Part shown: in pieces, positions 19,368 to 29,200 of the stretch | How the letters are laid out: every line of letters begins with the position of its first letter | Numbering within the stretch: the first letter of the stretch is position 1 | From: Sorangiineae bacterium NIC37A_2 | GTDB lineage: Bacteria; Myxococcota_A; Polyangia; Polyangiales; Polyangiaceae | Assembly (NCBI GenBank): GCA_002085155.1 | Contig: NASX01000027.1 | Span: 1-64,000 of the forward strand | Direction: 5' to 3' | DNA length: 64,000 bases | Notes under the pieces: model-generated | Database searches by the model: none | What the model saw: the letters and a program-made list of their open reading frames with translations, nothing else | Told to the model about the DNA's origin: nothing | Translations under genes and position numbers: made by a program

Positions 19368-20879
19368 TCACGAAGACCCAGCGCGGGGCGCGAAGTCATG
19401 GGACCTCCGGAGCGCGTGGGGCCCAAGCCCCATCATCGGCAGCGTGAGGACGAACGAAGCGACAAAGAAGCCGAAATACCCGACCGCTTCGGCGACGTAG
19501 CCGCTGAGCGCGCCCGAGATGGTAAAGCCGATCGTCATCACCGCGGTCAGGAGCGCAAACTCACTCGCGCGATGTTGGCCATGACAGAGCCGCATCAAAA
19601 ACACCATCAACACGGAAGCCCCAAGCCCCGCTCCGAACTCTTCGCAGACAATCACGAGTCCAACGACGCCAAGATTGAGCTCGTGACTGAGGAGACCATC
19701 CGGCACCAGCGCCAAGGCTGCGTAGAGGAGATTCAGGGCGTTCTGGGCCAGAAGAAACGGCCAGAACCACCTCTCGAGCCCGTCGCGCGCGATCAGGCGA
19801 CCGCCGACGATGAGCCCGACAAAAGAGACGATCACCCCGATCGTTCCGTTTAAGGTCCCGTACTCCGCTTTGGTAAGCCCCACGAACTCGCTCAAGAAAG
19901 GCCACTTCATCTTCTGCAGGAACGACTCACCCAGACGGAAGGTCACGATAAAGGCGAGCACCACGAGGAAGTGAGGATGGCTCAGAAGACGTGAGAAGGC
20001 CCCCTCGCCCCTGAGGTTCCGAAGGCGGCGCCGTGACACCAGAACTCCTATGGTGAGCCCGACGACGAGCAGCCCACTCCAGACGAGCATGGCAGTCGAA
20101 CCGGTCAGTGCGCTGCGAACCGCCGGTACCTCATAAGAGAGAAACATGAGCAGCGAGGCCAAGGCGATGCAGCCGAAGAGCCAAATGAGCCACCTCCGAG
20201 AGCTCTTCTCTCGCGCGCCGGGCTCCTTGCGACGGGCGGAACCTGTGGGCAAAGCTCCGTGAGCCTCCTCGAGTCGCTTGAGCACTCGCAGATGGAAAAG
20301 TGCAAGGGCCGCGAGCACGGCGGCGGCGGCTGAGAGTCCGAGCGTCCAGCCCACGGCCGCGACGAGAGCGAGCCCCGGTCCACGAACGAGGATGGACGCC
20401 ACCTTGTACGCAGAGCTCCGGAGGCCAACGTGACGGGCCTGTTCCTTTTCGTTTTGCGCTTCGAGGTAAAAAGCGTCGATGGCGACGTCGTGACTGGCAG
20501 AAGCGAAAGCCGCGACGAGAAAGATCACGGAGAGCAGAACCAACGTCAGCTCGGGACCGAAGCCCTCCCGAAAGAAGACGATGCCTCCTGCAGCGACGAA
20601 GAGGCCGAGAAGAGCGACTTCGAAGAGCAGAATCCAGCGGCGCATCGAGAGCGTCCGCTCCATCAGCGGCGCCCAGAAGAACTTGAAGTTCCAAGGCAAA
20701 TGAAAGAGCGATGTCAGACCGACGCCAGCGAGACTCGCTCCCATGTCCCGAAATAGAATCTCCGCGAGGGAGTTGATGATCCCGTAGGGAAATCCCTCCG
20801 CGAAATAGGTCGACGAGATCCAAAGCTCTGGCCGGACCCGGGCTCGGCCCTCCTCCGGGGGAACTTCTCTTTCATCCAC
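19368..20879 (-). CDS. AmpG-like MFS permease
   Basis: About 503 residues and about 12 hydrophobic segments, of the MFS branch that includes AmpG muropeptide permease and acetyl-CoA/peptide (PAT) transporters. The N-terminal signature is STYFAEGFPYGIINSLAEIL, followed by SLFHLPWNFKFFWAPLMER. A role in importing anhydro-muropeptides for wall recycling is possible, but substrate cannot be proven from sequence. The frame is open to a GTG at 20897. The GTG at 20879 directly after GGAGGAAAG has a proper ribosome-binding site and is preferred. Divergent from yacG. Confidence 0.85.
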   Translation of the reverse strand: MDEREVPPEEGRARVRPELWISSTYFAEGFPYGIINSLAEILFRDMGASLAGVGLTSLFHLPWNFKFFWAPLMERTLSMRRWILLFEVALLGLFVAAGGIVFFREGFGPELTLVLLSVIFLVAAFASASHDVAIDAFYLEAQNEKEQARHVGLRSSAYKVASILVRGPGLALVAAVGWTLGLSAAAAVLAALALFHLRVLKRLEEAHGALPTGSARRKEPGAREKSSRRWLIWLFGCIALASLLMFLSYEVPAVRSALTGSTAMLVWSGLLVVGLTIGVLVSRRRLRNLRGEGAFSRLLSHPHFLVVLAFIVTFRLGESFLQKMKWPFLSEFVGLTKAEYGTLNGTIGVIVSFVGLIVGGRLIARDGLERWFWPFLLAQNALNLLYAALALVPDGLLSHELNLGVVGLVIVCEEFGAGLGASVLMVFLMRLCHGQHRASEFALLTAVMTIGFTISGALSGYVAEAVGYFGFFVASFVLTLPMMGLGPHALRRSHDFAPRAGSS

Positions 20880-20984
20880 CTTTCCTCCGGCTACCACGTT
20901 CGTTCGACTCGAATCAAAAAACGTGAAAGGCCGCGCCTGTTTCAGGGCGGGACGAGCCGGGATTTTTCAGCTAAGGGAGGACCC

Positions 20985-21203
20985 ATGTCGCGCTGTCCGA
21001 TGTGCGGTACGGAACTGGGCCCTGAGCTCTCGCCGGCGAGGCCCTTCTGTTCTCCCCGCTGCAAAAAGCTCGATCTCCAGAACTGGCTGGACGGTGTGTA
21101 CCGCCTCCCGCGCGAGCTCGTCCCAGAAGATTTGTCGGGGCTGAGCGACGACGAACAAGCGGAACTCTTGGCCCGGATCGCGCGCAATCAGCCGGAAGGG
21201 TGA
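20985..21203 (+). CDS. yacG: DNA gyrase inhibitor YacG, zinc-binding
   Basis: 72 residues, normal size for YacG. This small zinc protein was shown in E. coli to bind GyrB and inhibit gyrase. The four zinc cysteines are C4, C7 (CPMC) and C22, C26 (CSPRC), followed by KLDLQNWLDGVYRLP. The ATG is 7 nt after a strong GGGAGG. It lies alone between divergent and convergent neighbours, with a clear hairpin after the stop. Confidence 0.93.
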   Translation: MSRCPMCGTELGPELSPARPFCSPRCKKLDLQNWLDGVYRLPRELVPEDLSGLSDDEQAELLARIARNQPEG

Positions 21204-21233
21204 GAGGCGGGTCCCCCGTCTTGCCCGCCTCTC
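21202..21233. terminator. Strong bidirectional hairpin
   Basis: A perfect 10-bp stem (GAGAGGCGGG at 21202-21211, CCCGCCTCTC at 21224-21233) fills the gap between the yacG stop and the convergent outer-membrane protein gene. Probable shared terminator. Confidence 0.65.
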
Positions 21234-21246
21234 TCGGTCCTATCGA

Positions 21247-21834
21247 TTACCAGGTGTGGACGACGCCGACGGTCCCGCCGAGAGCGATCGGTGCGCCGCT
21301 CGCGAGACCGATGTCGAGCGCAGGAGTCAGCTCAACCCCGATCGCCGGGTGTACCTTCCACACGAACGGAGACTCCAAGCTGATCACGCCGGTGGTGAAA
21401 TTGTTCCCGGTCCCGCCGATGCCGTAGATCCCGACGCCCAAGCGGGGCCAGAAATCCCATGTGGCCGAGAGGCCGAACCTGTAGCCGACGCGCGGTAGGA
21501 CGGACCACTCGACAGCTTCGTTTCGACCGTTGTAACCGAGGCCCGCGCTTCCACCGAGTGAGAGACCGTCGATCACGAAGTAGTCGAAACCAATGCGTGG
21601 GTTCTGCTGGAAGGTCTGACCGGGCGCAAAATTGTAGGCCGTAAGCAAGTGCGTCGAGAAGAAGACATCCCCTTGCTGGGGGAATGTCAAGGACAAGCCC
21701 GTAAGCCGCTCGGCGGCCAGAGCCATAGAACCCTTCGGGGTTGTGCGGAGGGCCTTCGCCTCACGAGGAGCAACGAAGGTGACAGCGCCCAAGAGGGCGG
21801 CCAGGACCGGAGCATATCGGGAGAGTTTTCTCAT
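21247..21834 (-). CDS. Small outer-membrane beta-barrel-like protein
   Basis: 195 residues with a signal sequence (MRKLSRYAPVLAALLGAVTF, then cleavage near the first Ala-rich site). The mature part alternates hydrophobic and polar residues with many Gly and aromatics (PRIGFDYFVIDGLSLGGSAG, LPRVGYRFGLSATWDFWPR), and the C-terminal residues VVHTW end in an aromatic, as outer-membrane barrels do. It fits an eight-stranded barrel. No specific family is recognised. It lies 100 bp downstream of thiC on the same strand, and no functional link to thiamine is evident. Confidence 0.75.
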   Translation of the reverse strand: MRKLSRYAPVLAALLGAVTFVAPREAKALRTTPKGSMALAAERLTGLSLTFPQQGDVFFSTHLLTAYNFAPGQTFQQNPRIGFDYFVIDGLSLGGSAGLGYNGRNEAVEWSVLPRVGYRFGLSATWDFWPRLGVGIYGIGGTGNNFTTGVISLESPFVWKVHPAIGVELTPALDIGLASGAPIALGGTVGVVHTW

Positions 21835-21934
21835 GCGATGTCTCTTACCTCCAATTCCGCAGGCCCGGCAAGTCTATGGTGGGTTTGGATGACCTACAAA
21901 AATGCACACAAACCGGGGGCGCGAAGAGAATTAC

Positions 21935-23698
21935 CTACTCAGCCGCGCTCTCTTTCCGCCGGAGGTGAACAAGACGCTCCTCCTGAATGCGGACCGCCTC
22001 CTCCGCCGGCGCTACGTCCGAATGACACACCGCCTTACCATGCTCATCGCCGAGGGCGCGCTTCGTCTTCGAGGCCAGGCGATGAATCTCGGCCGCTGAG
22101 AGAACGCCTCGCTTCTCGAGGATCTCTCGCTGCTCCGGCGTCAGAGCCTTGGACTTGAGGACCCGCTCGCGCTCAAATCCCTCCGCCTTGCCGCTCGCAA
22201 ACTCGGCGATCTCTTTCGAGATACGCACCGAGCACCAGTCGTGCCCGCACATCGCACAGAAGTCGGTATCGACGTCGAGATCTTCGTCATGGAAGGCGCG
22301 CGCGAGATCCGGATCGAAGGACAGCTCGAACTGCCTCTCCCAGTTGAGCGCGGCGCGAGCCCGCGTCACATCGTCGTCGCGATCGCGGGATCCGGGGATC
22401 CCGAGCGCGACGTCGGCGGCGTGAGCCGCGATCTTATAAACGACACACCCCTGCTTCACGTCGTCCTTTTTGGGGAGGCCGAGGTGCTCCTTAGGAGTCA
22501 CGTAACAGAGCATACTCGCGCCGTGGTACGCGGCGGCGGTCGCACCGATCGCGCTCGTGATGTGATCGTAGCCAGGAAACATGTCGGTCACGAGCGGACC
22601 AAGCACATAGAAGGGCGCGCCGTGACAGAGGCGTCGCTCGAGCTTCATGTTGTATTCGATCTGATCGAAGGGGACGTGTCCCGGCCCTTCGACCATGACC
22701 TGACAGCCCTTCTTCCAGGCCCGCTCCGTGAGCTCGCCCAGCGTCTGGAGCTCCGCGAGCTGCGCCCGATCCGTCGCGTCCGCGAGACCGCCAGGCCGGA
22801 GGCCGTCGCCGAGGGAGAACGAGACGTCGTACTCCCGCATGATGTCGCAAATCTCGTCGAAGTGCGTGTACATCGGGTTCTGCTTGTTGTGGACGAGCAT
22901 CCACTTGGCGAGCAGCGAACCGCCGCGACTCACGATCCCGATCAACCGATCTTTGACGTAGGGGAGATGCTCCCGGAGCACGCCAGCGTGGATCGTGAAG
23001 TAATCGACGCCTTGCTTGGCCTGGTGCAGGAGGGTCTCCATGATGATCTTTTCTGTCAGGTCCTCGATCTTACGACCGATGATCATCGAATAGATCGGCA
23101 CCGTCCCGATCGGCACTCGGGAGTTCTTGATGATCGCCTCGCGACAGGCGTCGAGATCGCCGCCCGTCGAAAGATCCATGACCGTGTCCGCGCCCCACTT
23201 CTCAGCCCAGCGCAGCTTCTCGACCTCCTCATCGGTGCCCGAAGAGACCGGGCTCGCGCCCATATTCGCGTTCACCTTGGTCTTGCTCGCGCGCCCGATG
23301 CACATCGGAGGCAGGCCGTAGCTGAGGTGCACTTTGTTGGCCGGGATGATCATCCGACCTGCCGCGACTTCATCGCGGATTTGTTCGGGAGTGAGATGCG
23401 GTTCGCGTTCAGCGACCGCGCGCATCTCCTTGGTCACGACGCCAAGGCGAGCGAACTCGAGCTGGGTCTTCGGCTCGTAACCGGCGGGCGCCACGGCGAA
23501 TTGTCCATTGCGCTCGAAGCCTGGGGGAAGAAAATCCCAGGCTGTCTTGTCGCTGGGCGCGGGCATCCCGGGGGTGTCGGGCGAGGAATAGGTCCGCGCC
23601 TGGCCGAGCGCAGGGGCTTCGGCAAAAGAGCCCGGGTTGGTTCCCGCGCGAGTCGAGGAGGGGTTCTGTGCGCCGCGGAGAGGAAGGGGGAAGGACAT
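21935..23698 (-). CDS. thiC: Phosphomethylpyrimidine synthase ThiC
   Basis: 587 residues. A radical SAM enzyme that rearranges aminoimidazole ribotide to hydroxymethylpyrimidine phosphate for thiamine. The unusual C-terminal 4Fe-4S motif is intact: CAMCGHDWC, with C481, C484 and C489. Conserved core stretches [13 protein letters not shown] and [17 protein letters not shown] are present. Length is near the family norm, though the C-terminus has about 50 extra residues. No TPP riboswitch was recognised upstream and no other thi gene is near, so its regulation here is unclear. Divergent from the SMUG1-like gene. Confidence 0.97.
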   Translation of the reverse strand: MSFPLPLRGAQNPSSTRAGTNPGSFAEAPALGQARTYSSPDTPGMPAPSDKTAWDFLPPGFERNGQFAVAPAGYEPKTQLEFARLGVVTKEMRAVAEREPHLTPEQIRDEVAAGRMIIPANKVHLSYGLPPMCIGRASKTKVNANMGASPVSSGTDEEVEKLRWAEKWGADTVMDLSTGGDLDACREAIIKNSRVPIGTVPIYSMIIGRKIEDLTEKIIMETLLHQAKQGVDYFTIHAGVLREHLPYVKDRLIGIVSRGGSLLAKWMLVHNKQNPMYTHFDEICDIMREYDVSFSLGDGLRPGGLADATDRAQLAELQTLGELTERAWKKGCQVMVEGPGHVPFDQIEYNMKLERRLCHGAPFYVLGPLVTDMFPGYDHITSAIGATAAAYHGASMLCYVTPKEHLGLPKKDDVKQGCVVYKIAAHAADVALGIPGSRDRDDDVTRARAALNWERQFELSFDPDLARAFHDEDLDVDTDFCAMCGHDWCSVRISKEIAEFASGKAEGFERERVLKSKALTPEQREILEKRGVLSAAEIHRLASKTKRALGDEHGKAVCHSDVAPAEEAVRIQEERLVHLRRKESAAE

Positions 23699-23813
23699 CG
23701 CGGTCCGACTCTATGGCAGGGCGGCGATTTGTCGAATGATGCGCTCGCGCCTTTACAGAAATGCTGTACCCGTGGCCACTGAGGCGAACTGCGGCTATGG
23801 GGGGACCAGACCC

Positions 23814-24527
23814 GTGACCCTCGCGCGCATTAGCCGCCGCCTCTCCGAGAAAGTCGACGCCATCGACGTCCGGAGCGCTGCCGCCTACGTCTATAATCCC
23901 CTCGACTACGCTCGGGTACCCCACGAGAAGTACCTCAAGCTCTACGGGCAAGGGCGGCGCGAGATCGTGCTGCTGGGGATGAACCCCGGGCCCTTCGGCA
24001 TGACGCAGACGGGCGTTCCGTTTGGCGACGTGGCCATGGTTCGGGACTTCTTGAAGGTCGAAGGCCGGGTCGGTCGTCCCCCACGCGAACATCCGAAGCG
24101 ACCGGTGACCGGCTTTCACTGCCCGAAAAGTGAGGTGAGCGGGACCAGGCTCTGGGGCTGGGTTCGGGACCGCTTCCAGACCCCGGAGCACTTCTTCGCG
24201 CGGTTCTTCGTGGTGAATTATTGTCCCCTCGTGTTCATGAGCGAGACCGGGGCCAACCTCACGCCCGACAAGCTGCCGAAAGATCTTCAATCTCAGCTCC
24301 AAAGCGTGTGTGACGAGGCGCTCACGGAGATCTGTCGGGTCATGCAGCCCGAGTGGGTGATCGGGGTCGGGGCTTTTGCAATGAAGCAAGCTGAACGAGC
24401 CCTCGAAGGCACAGGGATCCGGGTCGGTACCATTTTGCACCCGAGCCCAGCCTCCCCCCTCGCCAATCGAGGTTGGGCAACGGAGGCGGAGAAGGGGTTC
24501 TCCCGCCTGGGCATCAAGCTCGCCTGA
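23814..24527 (+). CDS. SMUG1-type uracil-DNA glycosylase
   Basis: 237 residues. Removes uracil (and in characterised members, oxidised pyrimidines) from DNA in base-excision repair. The active-site loop GMNPGPFGMTQTGVPFGD, the central VNYCPLVFM and the C-terminal LHPSPASP intercalation loop match the SMUG1 family of the UDG superfamily. The start is a GTG 9 nt after GGGGGG. An in-frame ATG at 23736 would add 26 poorly conserved residues and overlap the thiC promoter area, but cannot be excluded. Length agrees with bacterial SMUG1. Confidence 0.88.
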   Translation: MTLARISRRLSEKVDAIDVRSAAAYVYNPLDYARVPHEKYLKLYGQGRREIVLLGMNPGPFGMTQTGVPFGDVAMVRDFLKVEGRVGRPPREHPKRPVTGFHCPKSEVSGTRLWGWVRDRFQTPEHFFARFFVVNYCPLVFMSETGANLTPDKLPKDLQSQLQSVCDEALTEICRVMQPEWVIGVGAFAMKQAERALEGTGIRVGTILHPSPASPLANRGWATEAEKGFSRLGIKLA

Positions 24528-24598
24528 CTCGGACTTTCACTAAAATCGCAGGCTTATCCCGGGATGATATGTGCTCGGGAGCGTGTTAAGAGGCGCAC

Positions 24599-25699
24599 GT
24601 GCCGAATTTTACCTGGGATGTAGGCCCCATAGCCGTTGAACTGCCGAAAGGCCCGCTCCTGCTTTTTGTGGGCGGGATCGCAGTCTTGATGCTCCTGTTC
24701 GGGCTGATCAAGAAACAGAACGACCTCACGACCTTCGGGCTCTTTATGGGCGCGGTGATCGCCGTGGCCTCGAGCTTCCTGCCGGATCCCCTCGCGATCC
24801 GTTACTACAGCCTGCTCTTCGTTGGCGTCTTCCTCGGAGGCTACGCCCTTTTGAACTGGCAGATCGTGCGGGGCGGTGGCGGCCCCGAAGTTGCGGGCGA
24901 CTTCATCGTTTATGGAGTCATCGGCGTGTTGGCCGGCGCGCGTCTCGGTCACGTCATTTTCTACGACTTCGAGAAGGCCATGGAGGATCCCACCTGGGTC
25001 TTCCGCATCTGGGAAGGGGGGCTCGCGAGTCACGGCGCTGTCATCGGCCTGATCCTGGCCATGTGGCTGTTTACGAAGCGGCGTGGAGTTCCCTTCCTGG
25101 AGGGCGCTGACCGCTTCTCGTTCTCCGCTGCCCTCGGAGCGACCCTGGTTCGAGTCGGAAACTTCTTCAACTCCGAGATCGTCGGACGCGTCGTTCCCGA
25201 CCAATCCTGGGGCGTTCGCTTCCCCCGCTACGACGTGGGAGTCGCCGAGGCACCGCTGCGCTATCCGACGCAGGCCTTCGAAGCCTTGCTCGGCATCTTC
25301 GTGCTCTTCTGCATTTGGCTTGTGGATCGATTGGCAGGGAAAGAGAAGCGCCCGCGCGGGCTTCTGATCTCAACCTTCTTCATCGTCTATTTCAGCGGCC
25401 GCTTCATCGTCGAGTTCTGGAAGGAACACCAAGTGTTCGATCCGAACGCCCTGTTCGACATGGGCCAGTTCCTGTCGATCCCGGGCATCATCCTCGGCGC
25501 CGTCGGCATCGTGTGGTCTCTCCGCGAAAAGCAGCCCGTCGGTTGGCCCTCGGATGAGGTGGATGACGACGAAGACGACGACGACGAAGACGACGCTGAA
25601 GACGAGGAGGACGAAGCAGAAAGCCGGGACAACCTGGCCGACGAGATCGCCGAAGAACTCGCCAAAAAGCAGACTCCCGACCTGAACGATCGGACCTGA
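24599..25699 (+). CDS. lgt: Prolipoprotein diacylglyceryl transferase with acidic tail
   Basis: 366 residues. The inner-membrane enzyme transfers diacylglyceryl to the lipobox cysteine, the first step of lipoprotein maturation; this window alone encodes at least six lipoproteins. About seven membrane segments and the Lgt signatures ARLGHVIFYDFEKA and RVGNFFNSEIVG are present. The GTG start follows AAGAGG. Typical Lgt is 260-300 residues. Here the last 50 residues (from about 318) form a strongly acidic Asp/Glu tail, predicted cytoplasmic and disordered, which is not part of the known enzyme. Confidence 0.96.
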   Translation: MPNFTWDVGPIAVELPKGPLLLFVGGIAVLMLLFGLIKKQNDLTTFGLFMGAVIAVASSFLPDPLAIRYYSLLFVGVFLGGYALLNWQIVRGGGGPEVAGDFIVYGVIGVLAGARLGHVIFYDFEKAMEDPTWVFRIWEGGLASHGAVIGLILAMWLFTKRRGVPFLEGADRFSFSAALGATLVRVGNFFNSEIVGRVVPDQSWGVRFPRYDVGVAEAPLRYPTQAFEALLGIFVLFCIWLVDRLAGKEKRPRGLLISTFFIVYFSGRFIVEFWKEHQVFDPNALFDMGQFLSIPGIILGAVGIVWSLREKQPVGWPSDEVDDDEDDDDEDDAEDEEDEAESRDNLADEIAEELAKKQTPDLNDRT

Positions 25700-25733
25700 T
25701 CGCCCGCGTCGCGCGAAGCGTCACTCGCCGGAT

Positions 25734-25766
25734 CGCCCCCCCTCGGATCTCCCCGAGCGGGGGGCG
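25734..25766 (+). terminator. Rho-independent terminator after lgt
   Basis: A GC-rich stem of about 13 bp (25734-25746 with 25753-25766, one bulged base) and a short loop, followed by TTTCGCATTT, 35 bp past the lgt stop. Confidence 0.75.
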
Positions 25767-25771
25767 TTTCG

Positions 25772-25837
25772 CATTTGTCGGCAAGCTCGAGCTCCAGGGA
25801 GTCCCATTTGTCGGCGAGCTCGAGCTCCCGGAAGTCC
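25772..25837. repeat. Tandem duplication of a 33-bp unit
   Basis: Two adjacent 33-bp copies (25772-25804, 25805-25837), both starting CATTTGTCGGC and differing at three positions. Each carries the self-complementary core GAGCTCGAGCTC or a near version of it. They sit in the 317-bp gap between lgt and a small hypothetical gene. Apart from the lgt terminator nothing else was recognised in that gap. Confidence 0.85.
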
Positions 25838-26016
25838 CGAGGGGTGCTGTGGCAATTCGGCACGCCTGAGCGACTTTTGCCGCCTAAAAAATGCCCATGT
25901 CTGACCCCCGCGAGTGGTTTCGCCGCGTCTCTTGGGTCGTTTGTTCCGAAAGCGGAGGCTCCAGCGTCTGGCACGATTGATGCTGTGCTCTTCGAGCTGA
26001 GGAGCAAAGAATCACG

Positions 26017-26250
26017 ATGACGACACGGATCCCAACGGGTAGGCCCCAAGGAGCTCTCGCAGACGCCCTATGGCGCGCCGTAACCAACCAGACGCCGTGC
26101 CCCATCTGCGGCGGCAACGCTGGCTGCTTCGTTCACGAAGAAGACGCCTTCGCTTCCTGCGTCAAACACGCCTCTGACTGGCCTCTCATCAACGGCACAT
26201 GGCTCCATCCCCTCACGGGCCGGGCCCCCGAACTTGCGCAGGCAGGCTGA
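26017..26250 (+). CDS. Small hypothetical protein with CPICGG motif
   Basis: 77 residues, not assigned to a family. The centre carries cysteines and histidines spaced like a zinc ribbon: CPICGG, then GCFVHEED, then ASCVKHASDWPL. A soluble zinc-binding protein is plausible. The start ATG has only a weak ribosome-binding site (AGCAAAG). It ends 24 bp before the large glucan synthase gene on the same strand, so it could be cotranscribed with it. The cysteines look organised and codon use resembles its neighbours, so I think it is real, but function is unknown. Confidence 0.6.
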   Translation: MTTRIPTGRPQGALADALWRAVTNQTPCPICGGNAGCFVHEEDAFASCVKHASDWPLINGTWLHPLTGRAPELAQAG

Positions 26251-26274
26251 TTGGTCGCCGGGCCATCCGATCCG

Positions 26275-29200
26275 ATGAACCAGCCCGTTGCGCTCGTAGC
26301 TCCCGCTCGCGCCCATTTTTCCTCCCTCGATGAGGACGCCGTCTGGGACGACCCAGAGCACCTGCGGGGGGAGATCTTACCCGAAGTCCTGCTCTTGGAG
26401 CATGCGGAGCGCCTCGGTGAAGTGCACCTCCGACTCGAGACGGAGCGCGGGCGAGCGAGCCCTTTGCGCCGTCGATTTCGCAAAGTGCGCGCGAGTATCC
26501 AGGAGGCTTATCAGGTCTTAGCGGAAGGAGCGGAGAGGCGACGAGATCCCTCTCCTGCCGAACTTTGGTTGCTCGACAACGGGCACGTCGTGGAAGGGCA
26601 GCTCCGCGAGATCGAAGAAGATCTGCCTTGGGGTTATCTTGTCCAGCTGCCGCGCATGAGCAGCGGCAAGATGCGCGGCTATCCTCTCGTCTACGCGCTT
26701 TGCCTCGACTACCTCCGCTACACGGATTTCCACGTCGACTTCGAGACCCTCGAGCGCTTCGTGGCCGCTTATCAGAAGCAGCGAGCGCTCAAGATCGGGG
26801 AGCTCTGGGCGATCCCGATCATGCTCAGGCTCGGGCTTGTGATCGCGGTCTCTGCCCTCGCTACCTCAGAGGCTCAGGCGACAGACCGCGACCAAGCGGA
26901 CCAATGGGCGCGCCGATTGCTCGGTGAGAAGGGTCCCCTCGACAGAGCTCGACCCGCGCGCGGCGAAGAGCCTCAAGAAGCGCTCGCCGAGCTCAAGAAG
27001 ACGGCTCGCAAGCAAGCGCCCAGCGATGCCTTCCTCGTGACCTTATTGCGCAGGCTACGTGAGCACGACGAGGCGCCCCCCGAAGCTCTGGCTTGGATCA
27101 ACGAACAGGCCGAGAAGATGGGAACCTCTTCGGAGGCCCTTACGCGCCGTCATCACCTGAAACAGGCGGCCGCGCAGGTCTCCGTCGGCAGTGCGATCAC
27201 GAGCATGCGCGCGATCAACACCCTCGATTGGAGCGTGTTCTTCGACAGCACAAGCTTGGTCGAGGAGACTTTGCGCCGCGACCCGAGCGGCGTCTATTCC
27301 AAGATGGACGCAGTCTCGCGCGATCGGTACCGCCATGGGATCGAACGCCTCGCGCGCGCGAGCAAACAGAGTGAGCTGCGCGTCGCCGAGACCGCTCTCC
27401 ATTTGGCGATCCTCGGCCAGGGCACTCGAGAAGACTATCGCGCGCACGTCGGCTACTACCTCAAGGACGACGGTCAAACAGAGCTCTGGCGTGATCTAAA
27501 CTACCGCCCGCGTCTCACTCACCGCGTCGAGCGATTCAGGAGCAAGCACCCGTCTTTGCTCTACTTGGGCAATATCACGCTCATCACGGCCGCGCTCTCT
27601 GCTCTCGCCTGGGCCGCGCTCGCAAGCGCAGAAGCTCCCCTTTGGCTCAGGGCCATCCTTTATCCGGGCATGCTCTTGGCTTCGAGTGAGATCGCCGTCG
27701 CCGTCGTCAACGCAGCGGTCGTTGCGCTGGTGTCGCCGCGCATTTTACCGAAGTTCGAGTTCGAAGACGGCGTTCCAGAGAGCTGTCGAACGATGGTGGT
27801 GGTGCCGACGCTCCTCGGCAGTGAAGCTGAGGTGAGAAGCTTGCTCGATGAGCTTCTCGTCAAGAGTCTCGCGAACCCAGACGAGCACCTCAGCTTTGCA
27901 CTTCTGACGGACTTCCCCGATGCCGACGTCGCAGAGACGGAGGAAGACAGTCGGCTCCTCGAGCTGGTGCAAGCGGGCATCGAAGAGCTCAACAGTGACC
28001 AAACTCGACCTCGCTTCTTCCTCTTCCACCGCTCACGCATCTGGGACGAACAGGAGCAGCGTTATCTCGGCTGGGAGCGAAAACGCGGAAAACTCCATGA
28101 GTTCAACCAGCTGCTCCGCGGAAAAAACGATACGACTTTTTCAATCGTCACCGCGCCGGAAGGACTGCTGCACGAAGTCAAATACGTCATCACCCTCGAT
28201 ACGGATACGGAGCTCCCTCCCGGGGTCGCTCGTCGGCTCGTCGCGACGATTGCACATCCTCTGAATCGACCCATTTTCAATGCACAGGCGGGCCGCGTCA
28301 CGCGCGGTCACGCCATGCTCCAGCCGCGCGTCGGAACCTCACCGATGAGCGCGAGGCGCTCCATCTACGCACGCCTCGCAGCCGGGCCGCCAGGCATCGA
28401 CCCTTATACGACCGCGGTCTCGGACGTGTACCAGGACTTTTTCGGCGAAGGCTCTTTTGTCGGTAAGGGCATCTACGACGTCGACGCGTTCAGCGCCGTC
28501 ATGGCCGGACGGGTGCCGGAGAACCAGCTCCTCAGTCATGACCTCTTTGAGAGCATCTACGCCCGCGCGGCTCTCGTCTCCGACGTCGAGGTCCTCGACG
28601 AACAACCGGCTTCCTACGCGGTCGCCGCCGGCCGGCAGCATCGTTGGATCCGCGGCGATTGGCAGCTCTTGCCTTGGCTCTTCCCTCGGACACCGGCTGA
28701 AGAAGGCACGCGGCGCTTCGATTTCCGCGCCTTCGACACATGGCGCGTGGTCGACAACCTGCGCCGCAGCCTCCTGCCACCCTCTCTCGTCCTATTCATG
28801 GCTGCGACCTGGGCCATGGGCTTCGAAACAGCCTGCGTCAGCACGCTGCTTCTGGTCTCCGTCTTCTGGGTCCCCGTATTCGGTCGCCTCGTGTTCGCGT
28901 TTGCTCGAGCCGATTCCCAGCTCGACTGGCTCGGAGGACTCGGCGGAGATCTGAAGAGCAACGCCAAGCAGGCATGGCTCTCGCTCACGTTCCTCCTCGA
29001 CCAGGCCTTCGTCAGCCTTGACGCAATTGCCCGCGCTCTCTACCGACAATTTTGGAGTCGCCGCCATTTGCTCGAGTGGGTGAGCATGCGCGACGCCGCG
29101 AGCCGCGCCCCGAGCAGCGTGCTCCGCGTTCCCCGCTTGCTCGGTTCGGCGTTCCTTGCCCTCGGAGCGATAGCGCTCTTGATTGCGACCGATGCGCCCG

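Noticed and set aside
22241-23782. 513-codon plus-strand frame opposite thiC
   Set aside because: Antisense shadow of ThiC, which has all its conserved motifs.
23699-23830. TPP (THI) riboswitch upstream of thiC
   Set aside because: The conserved CTGAGA and CCTGAT-type elements are not found on the minus strand here. A covariance search would settle it.
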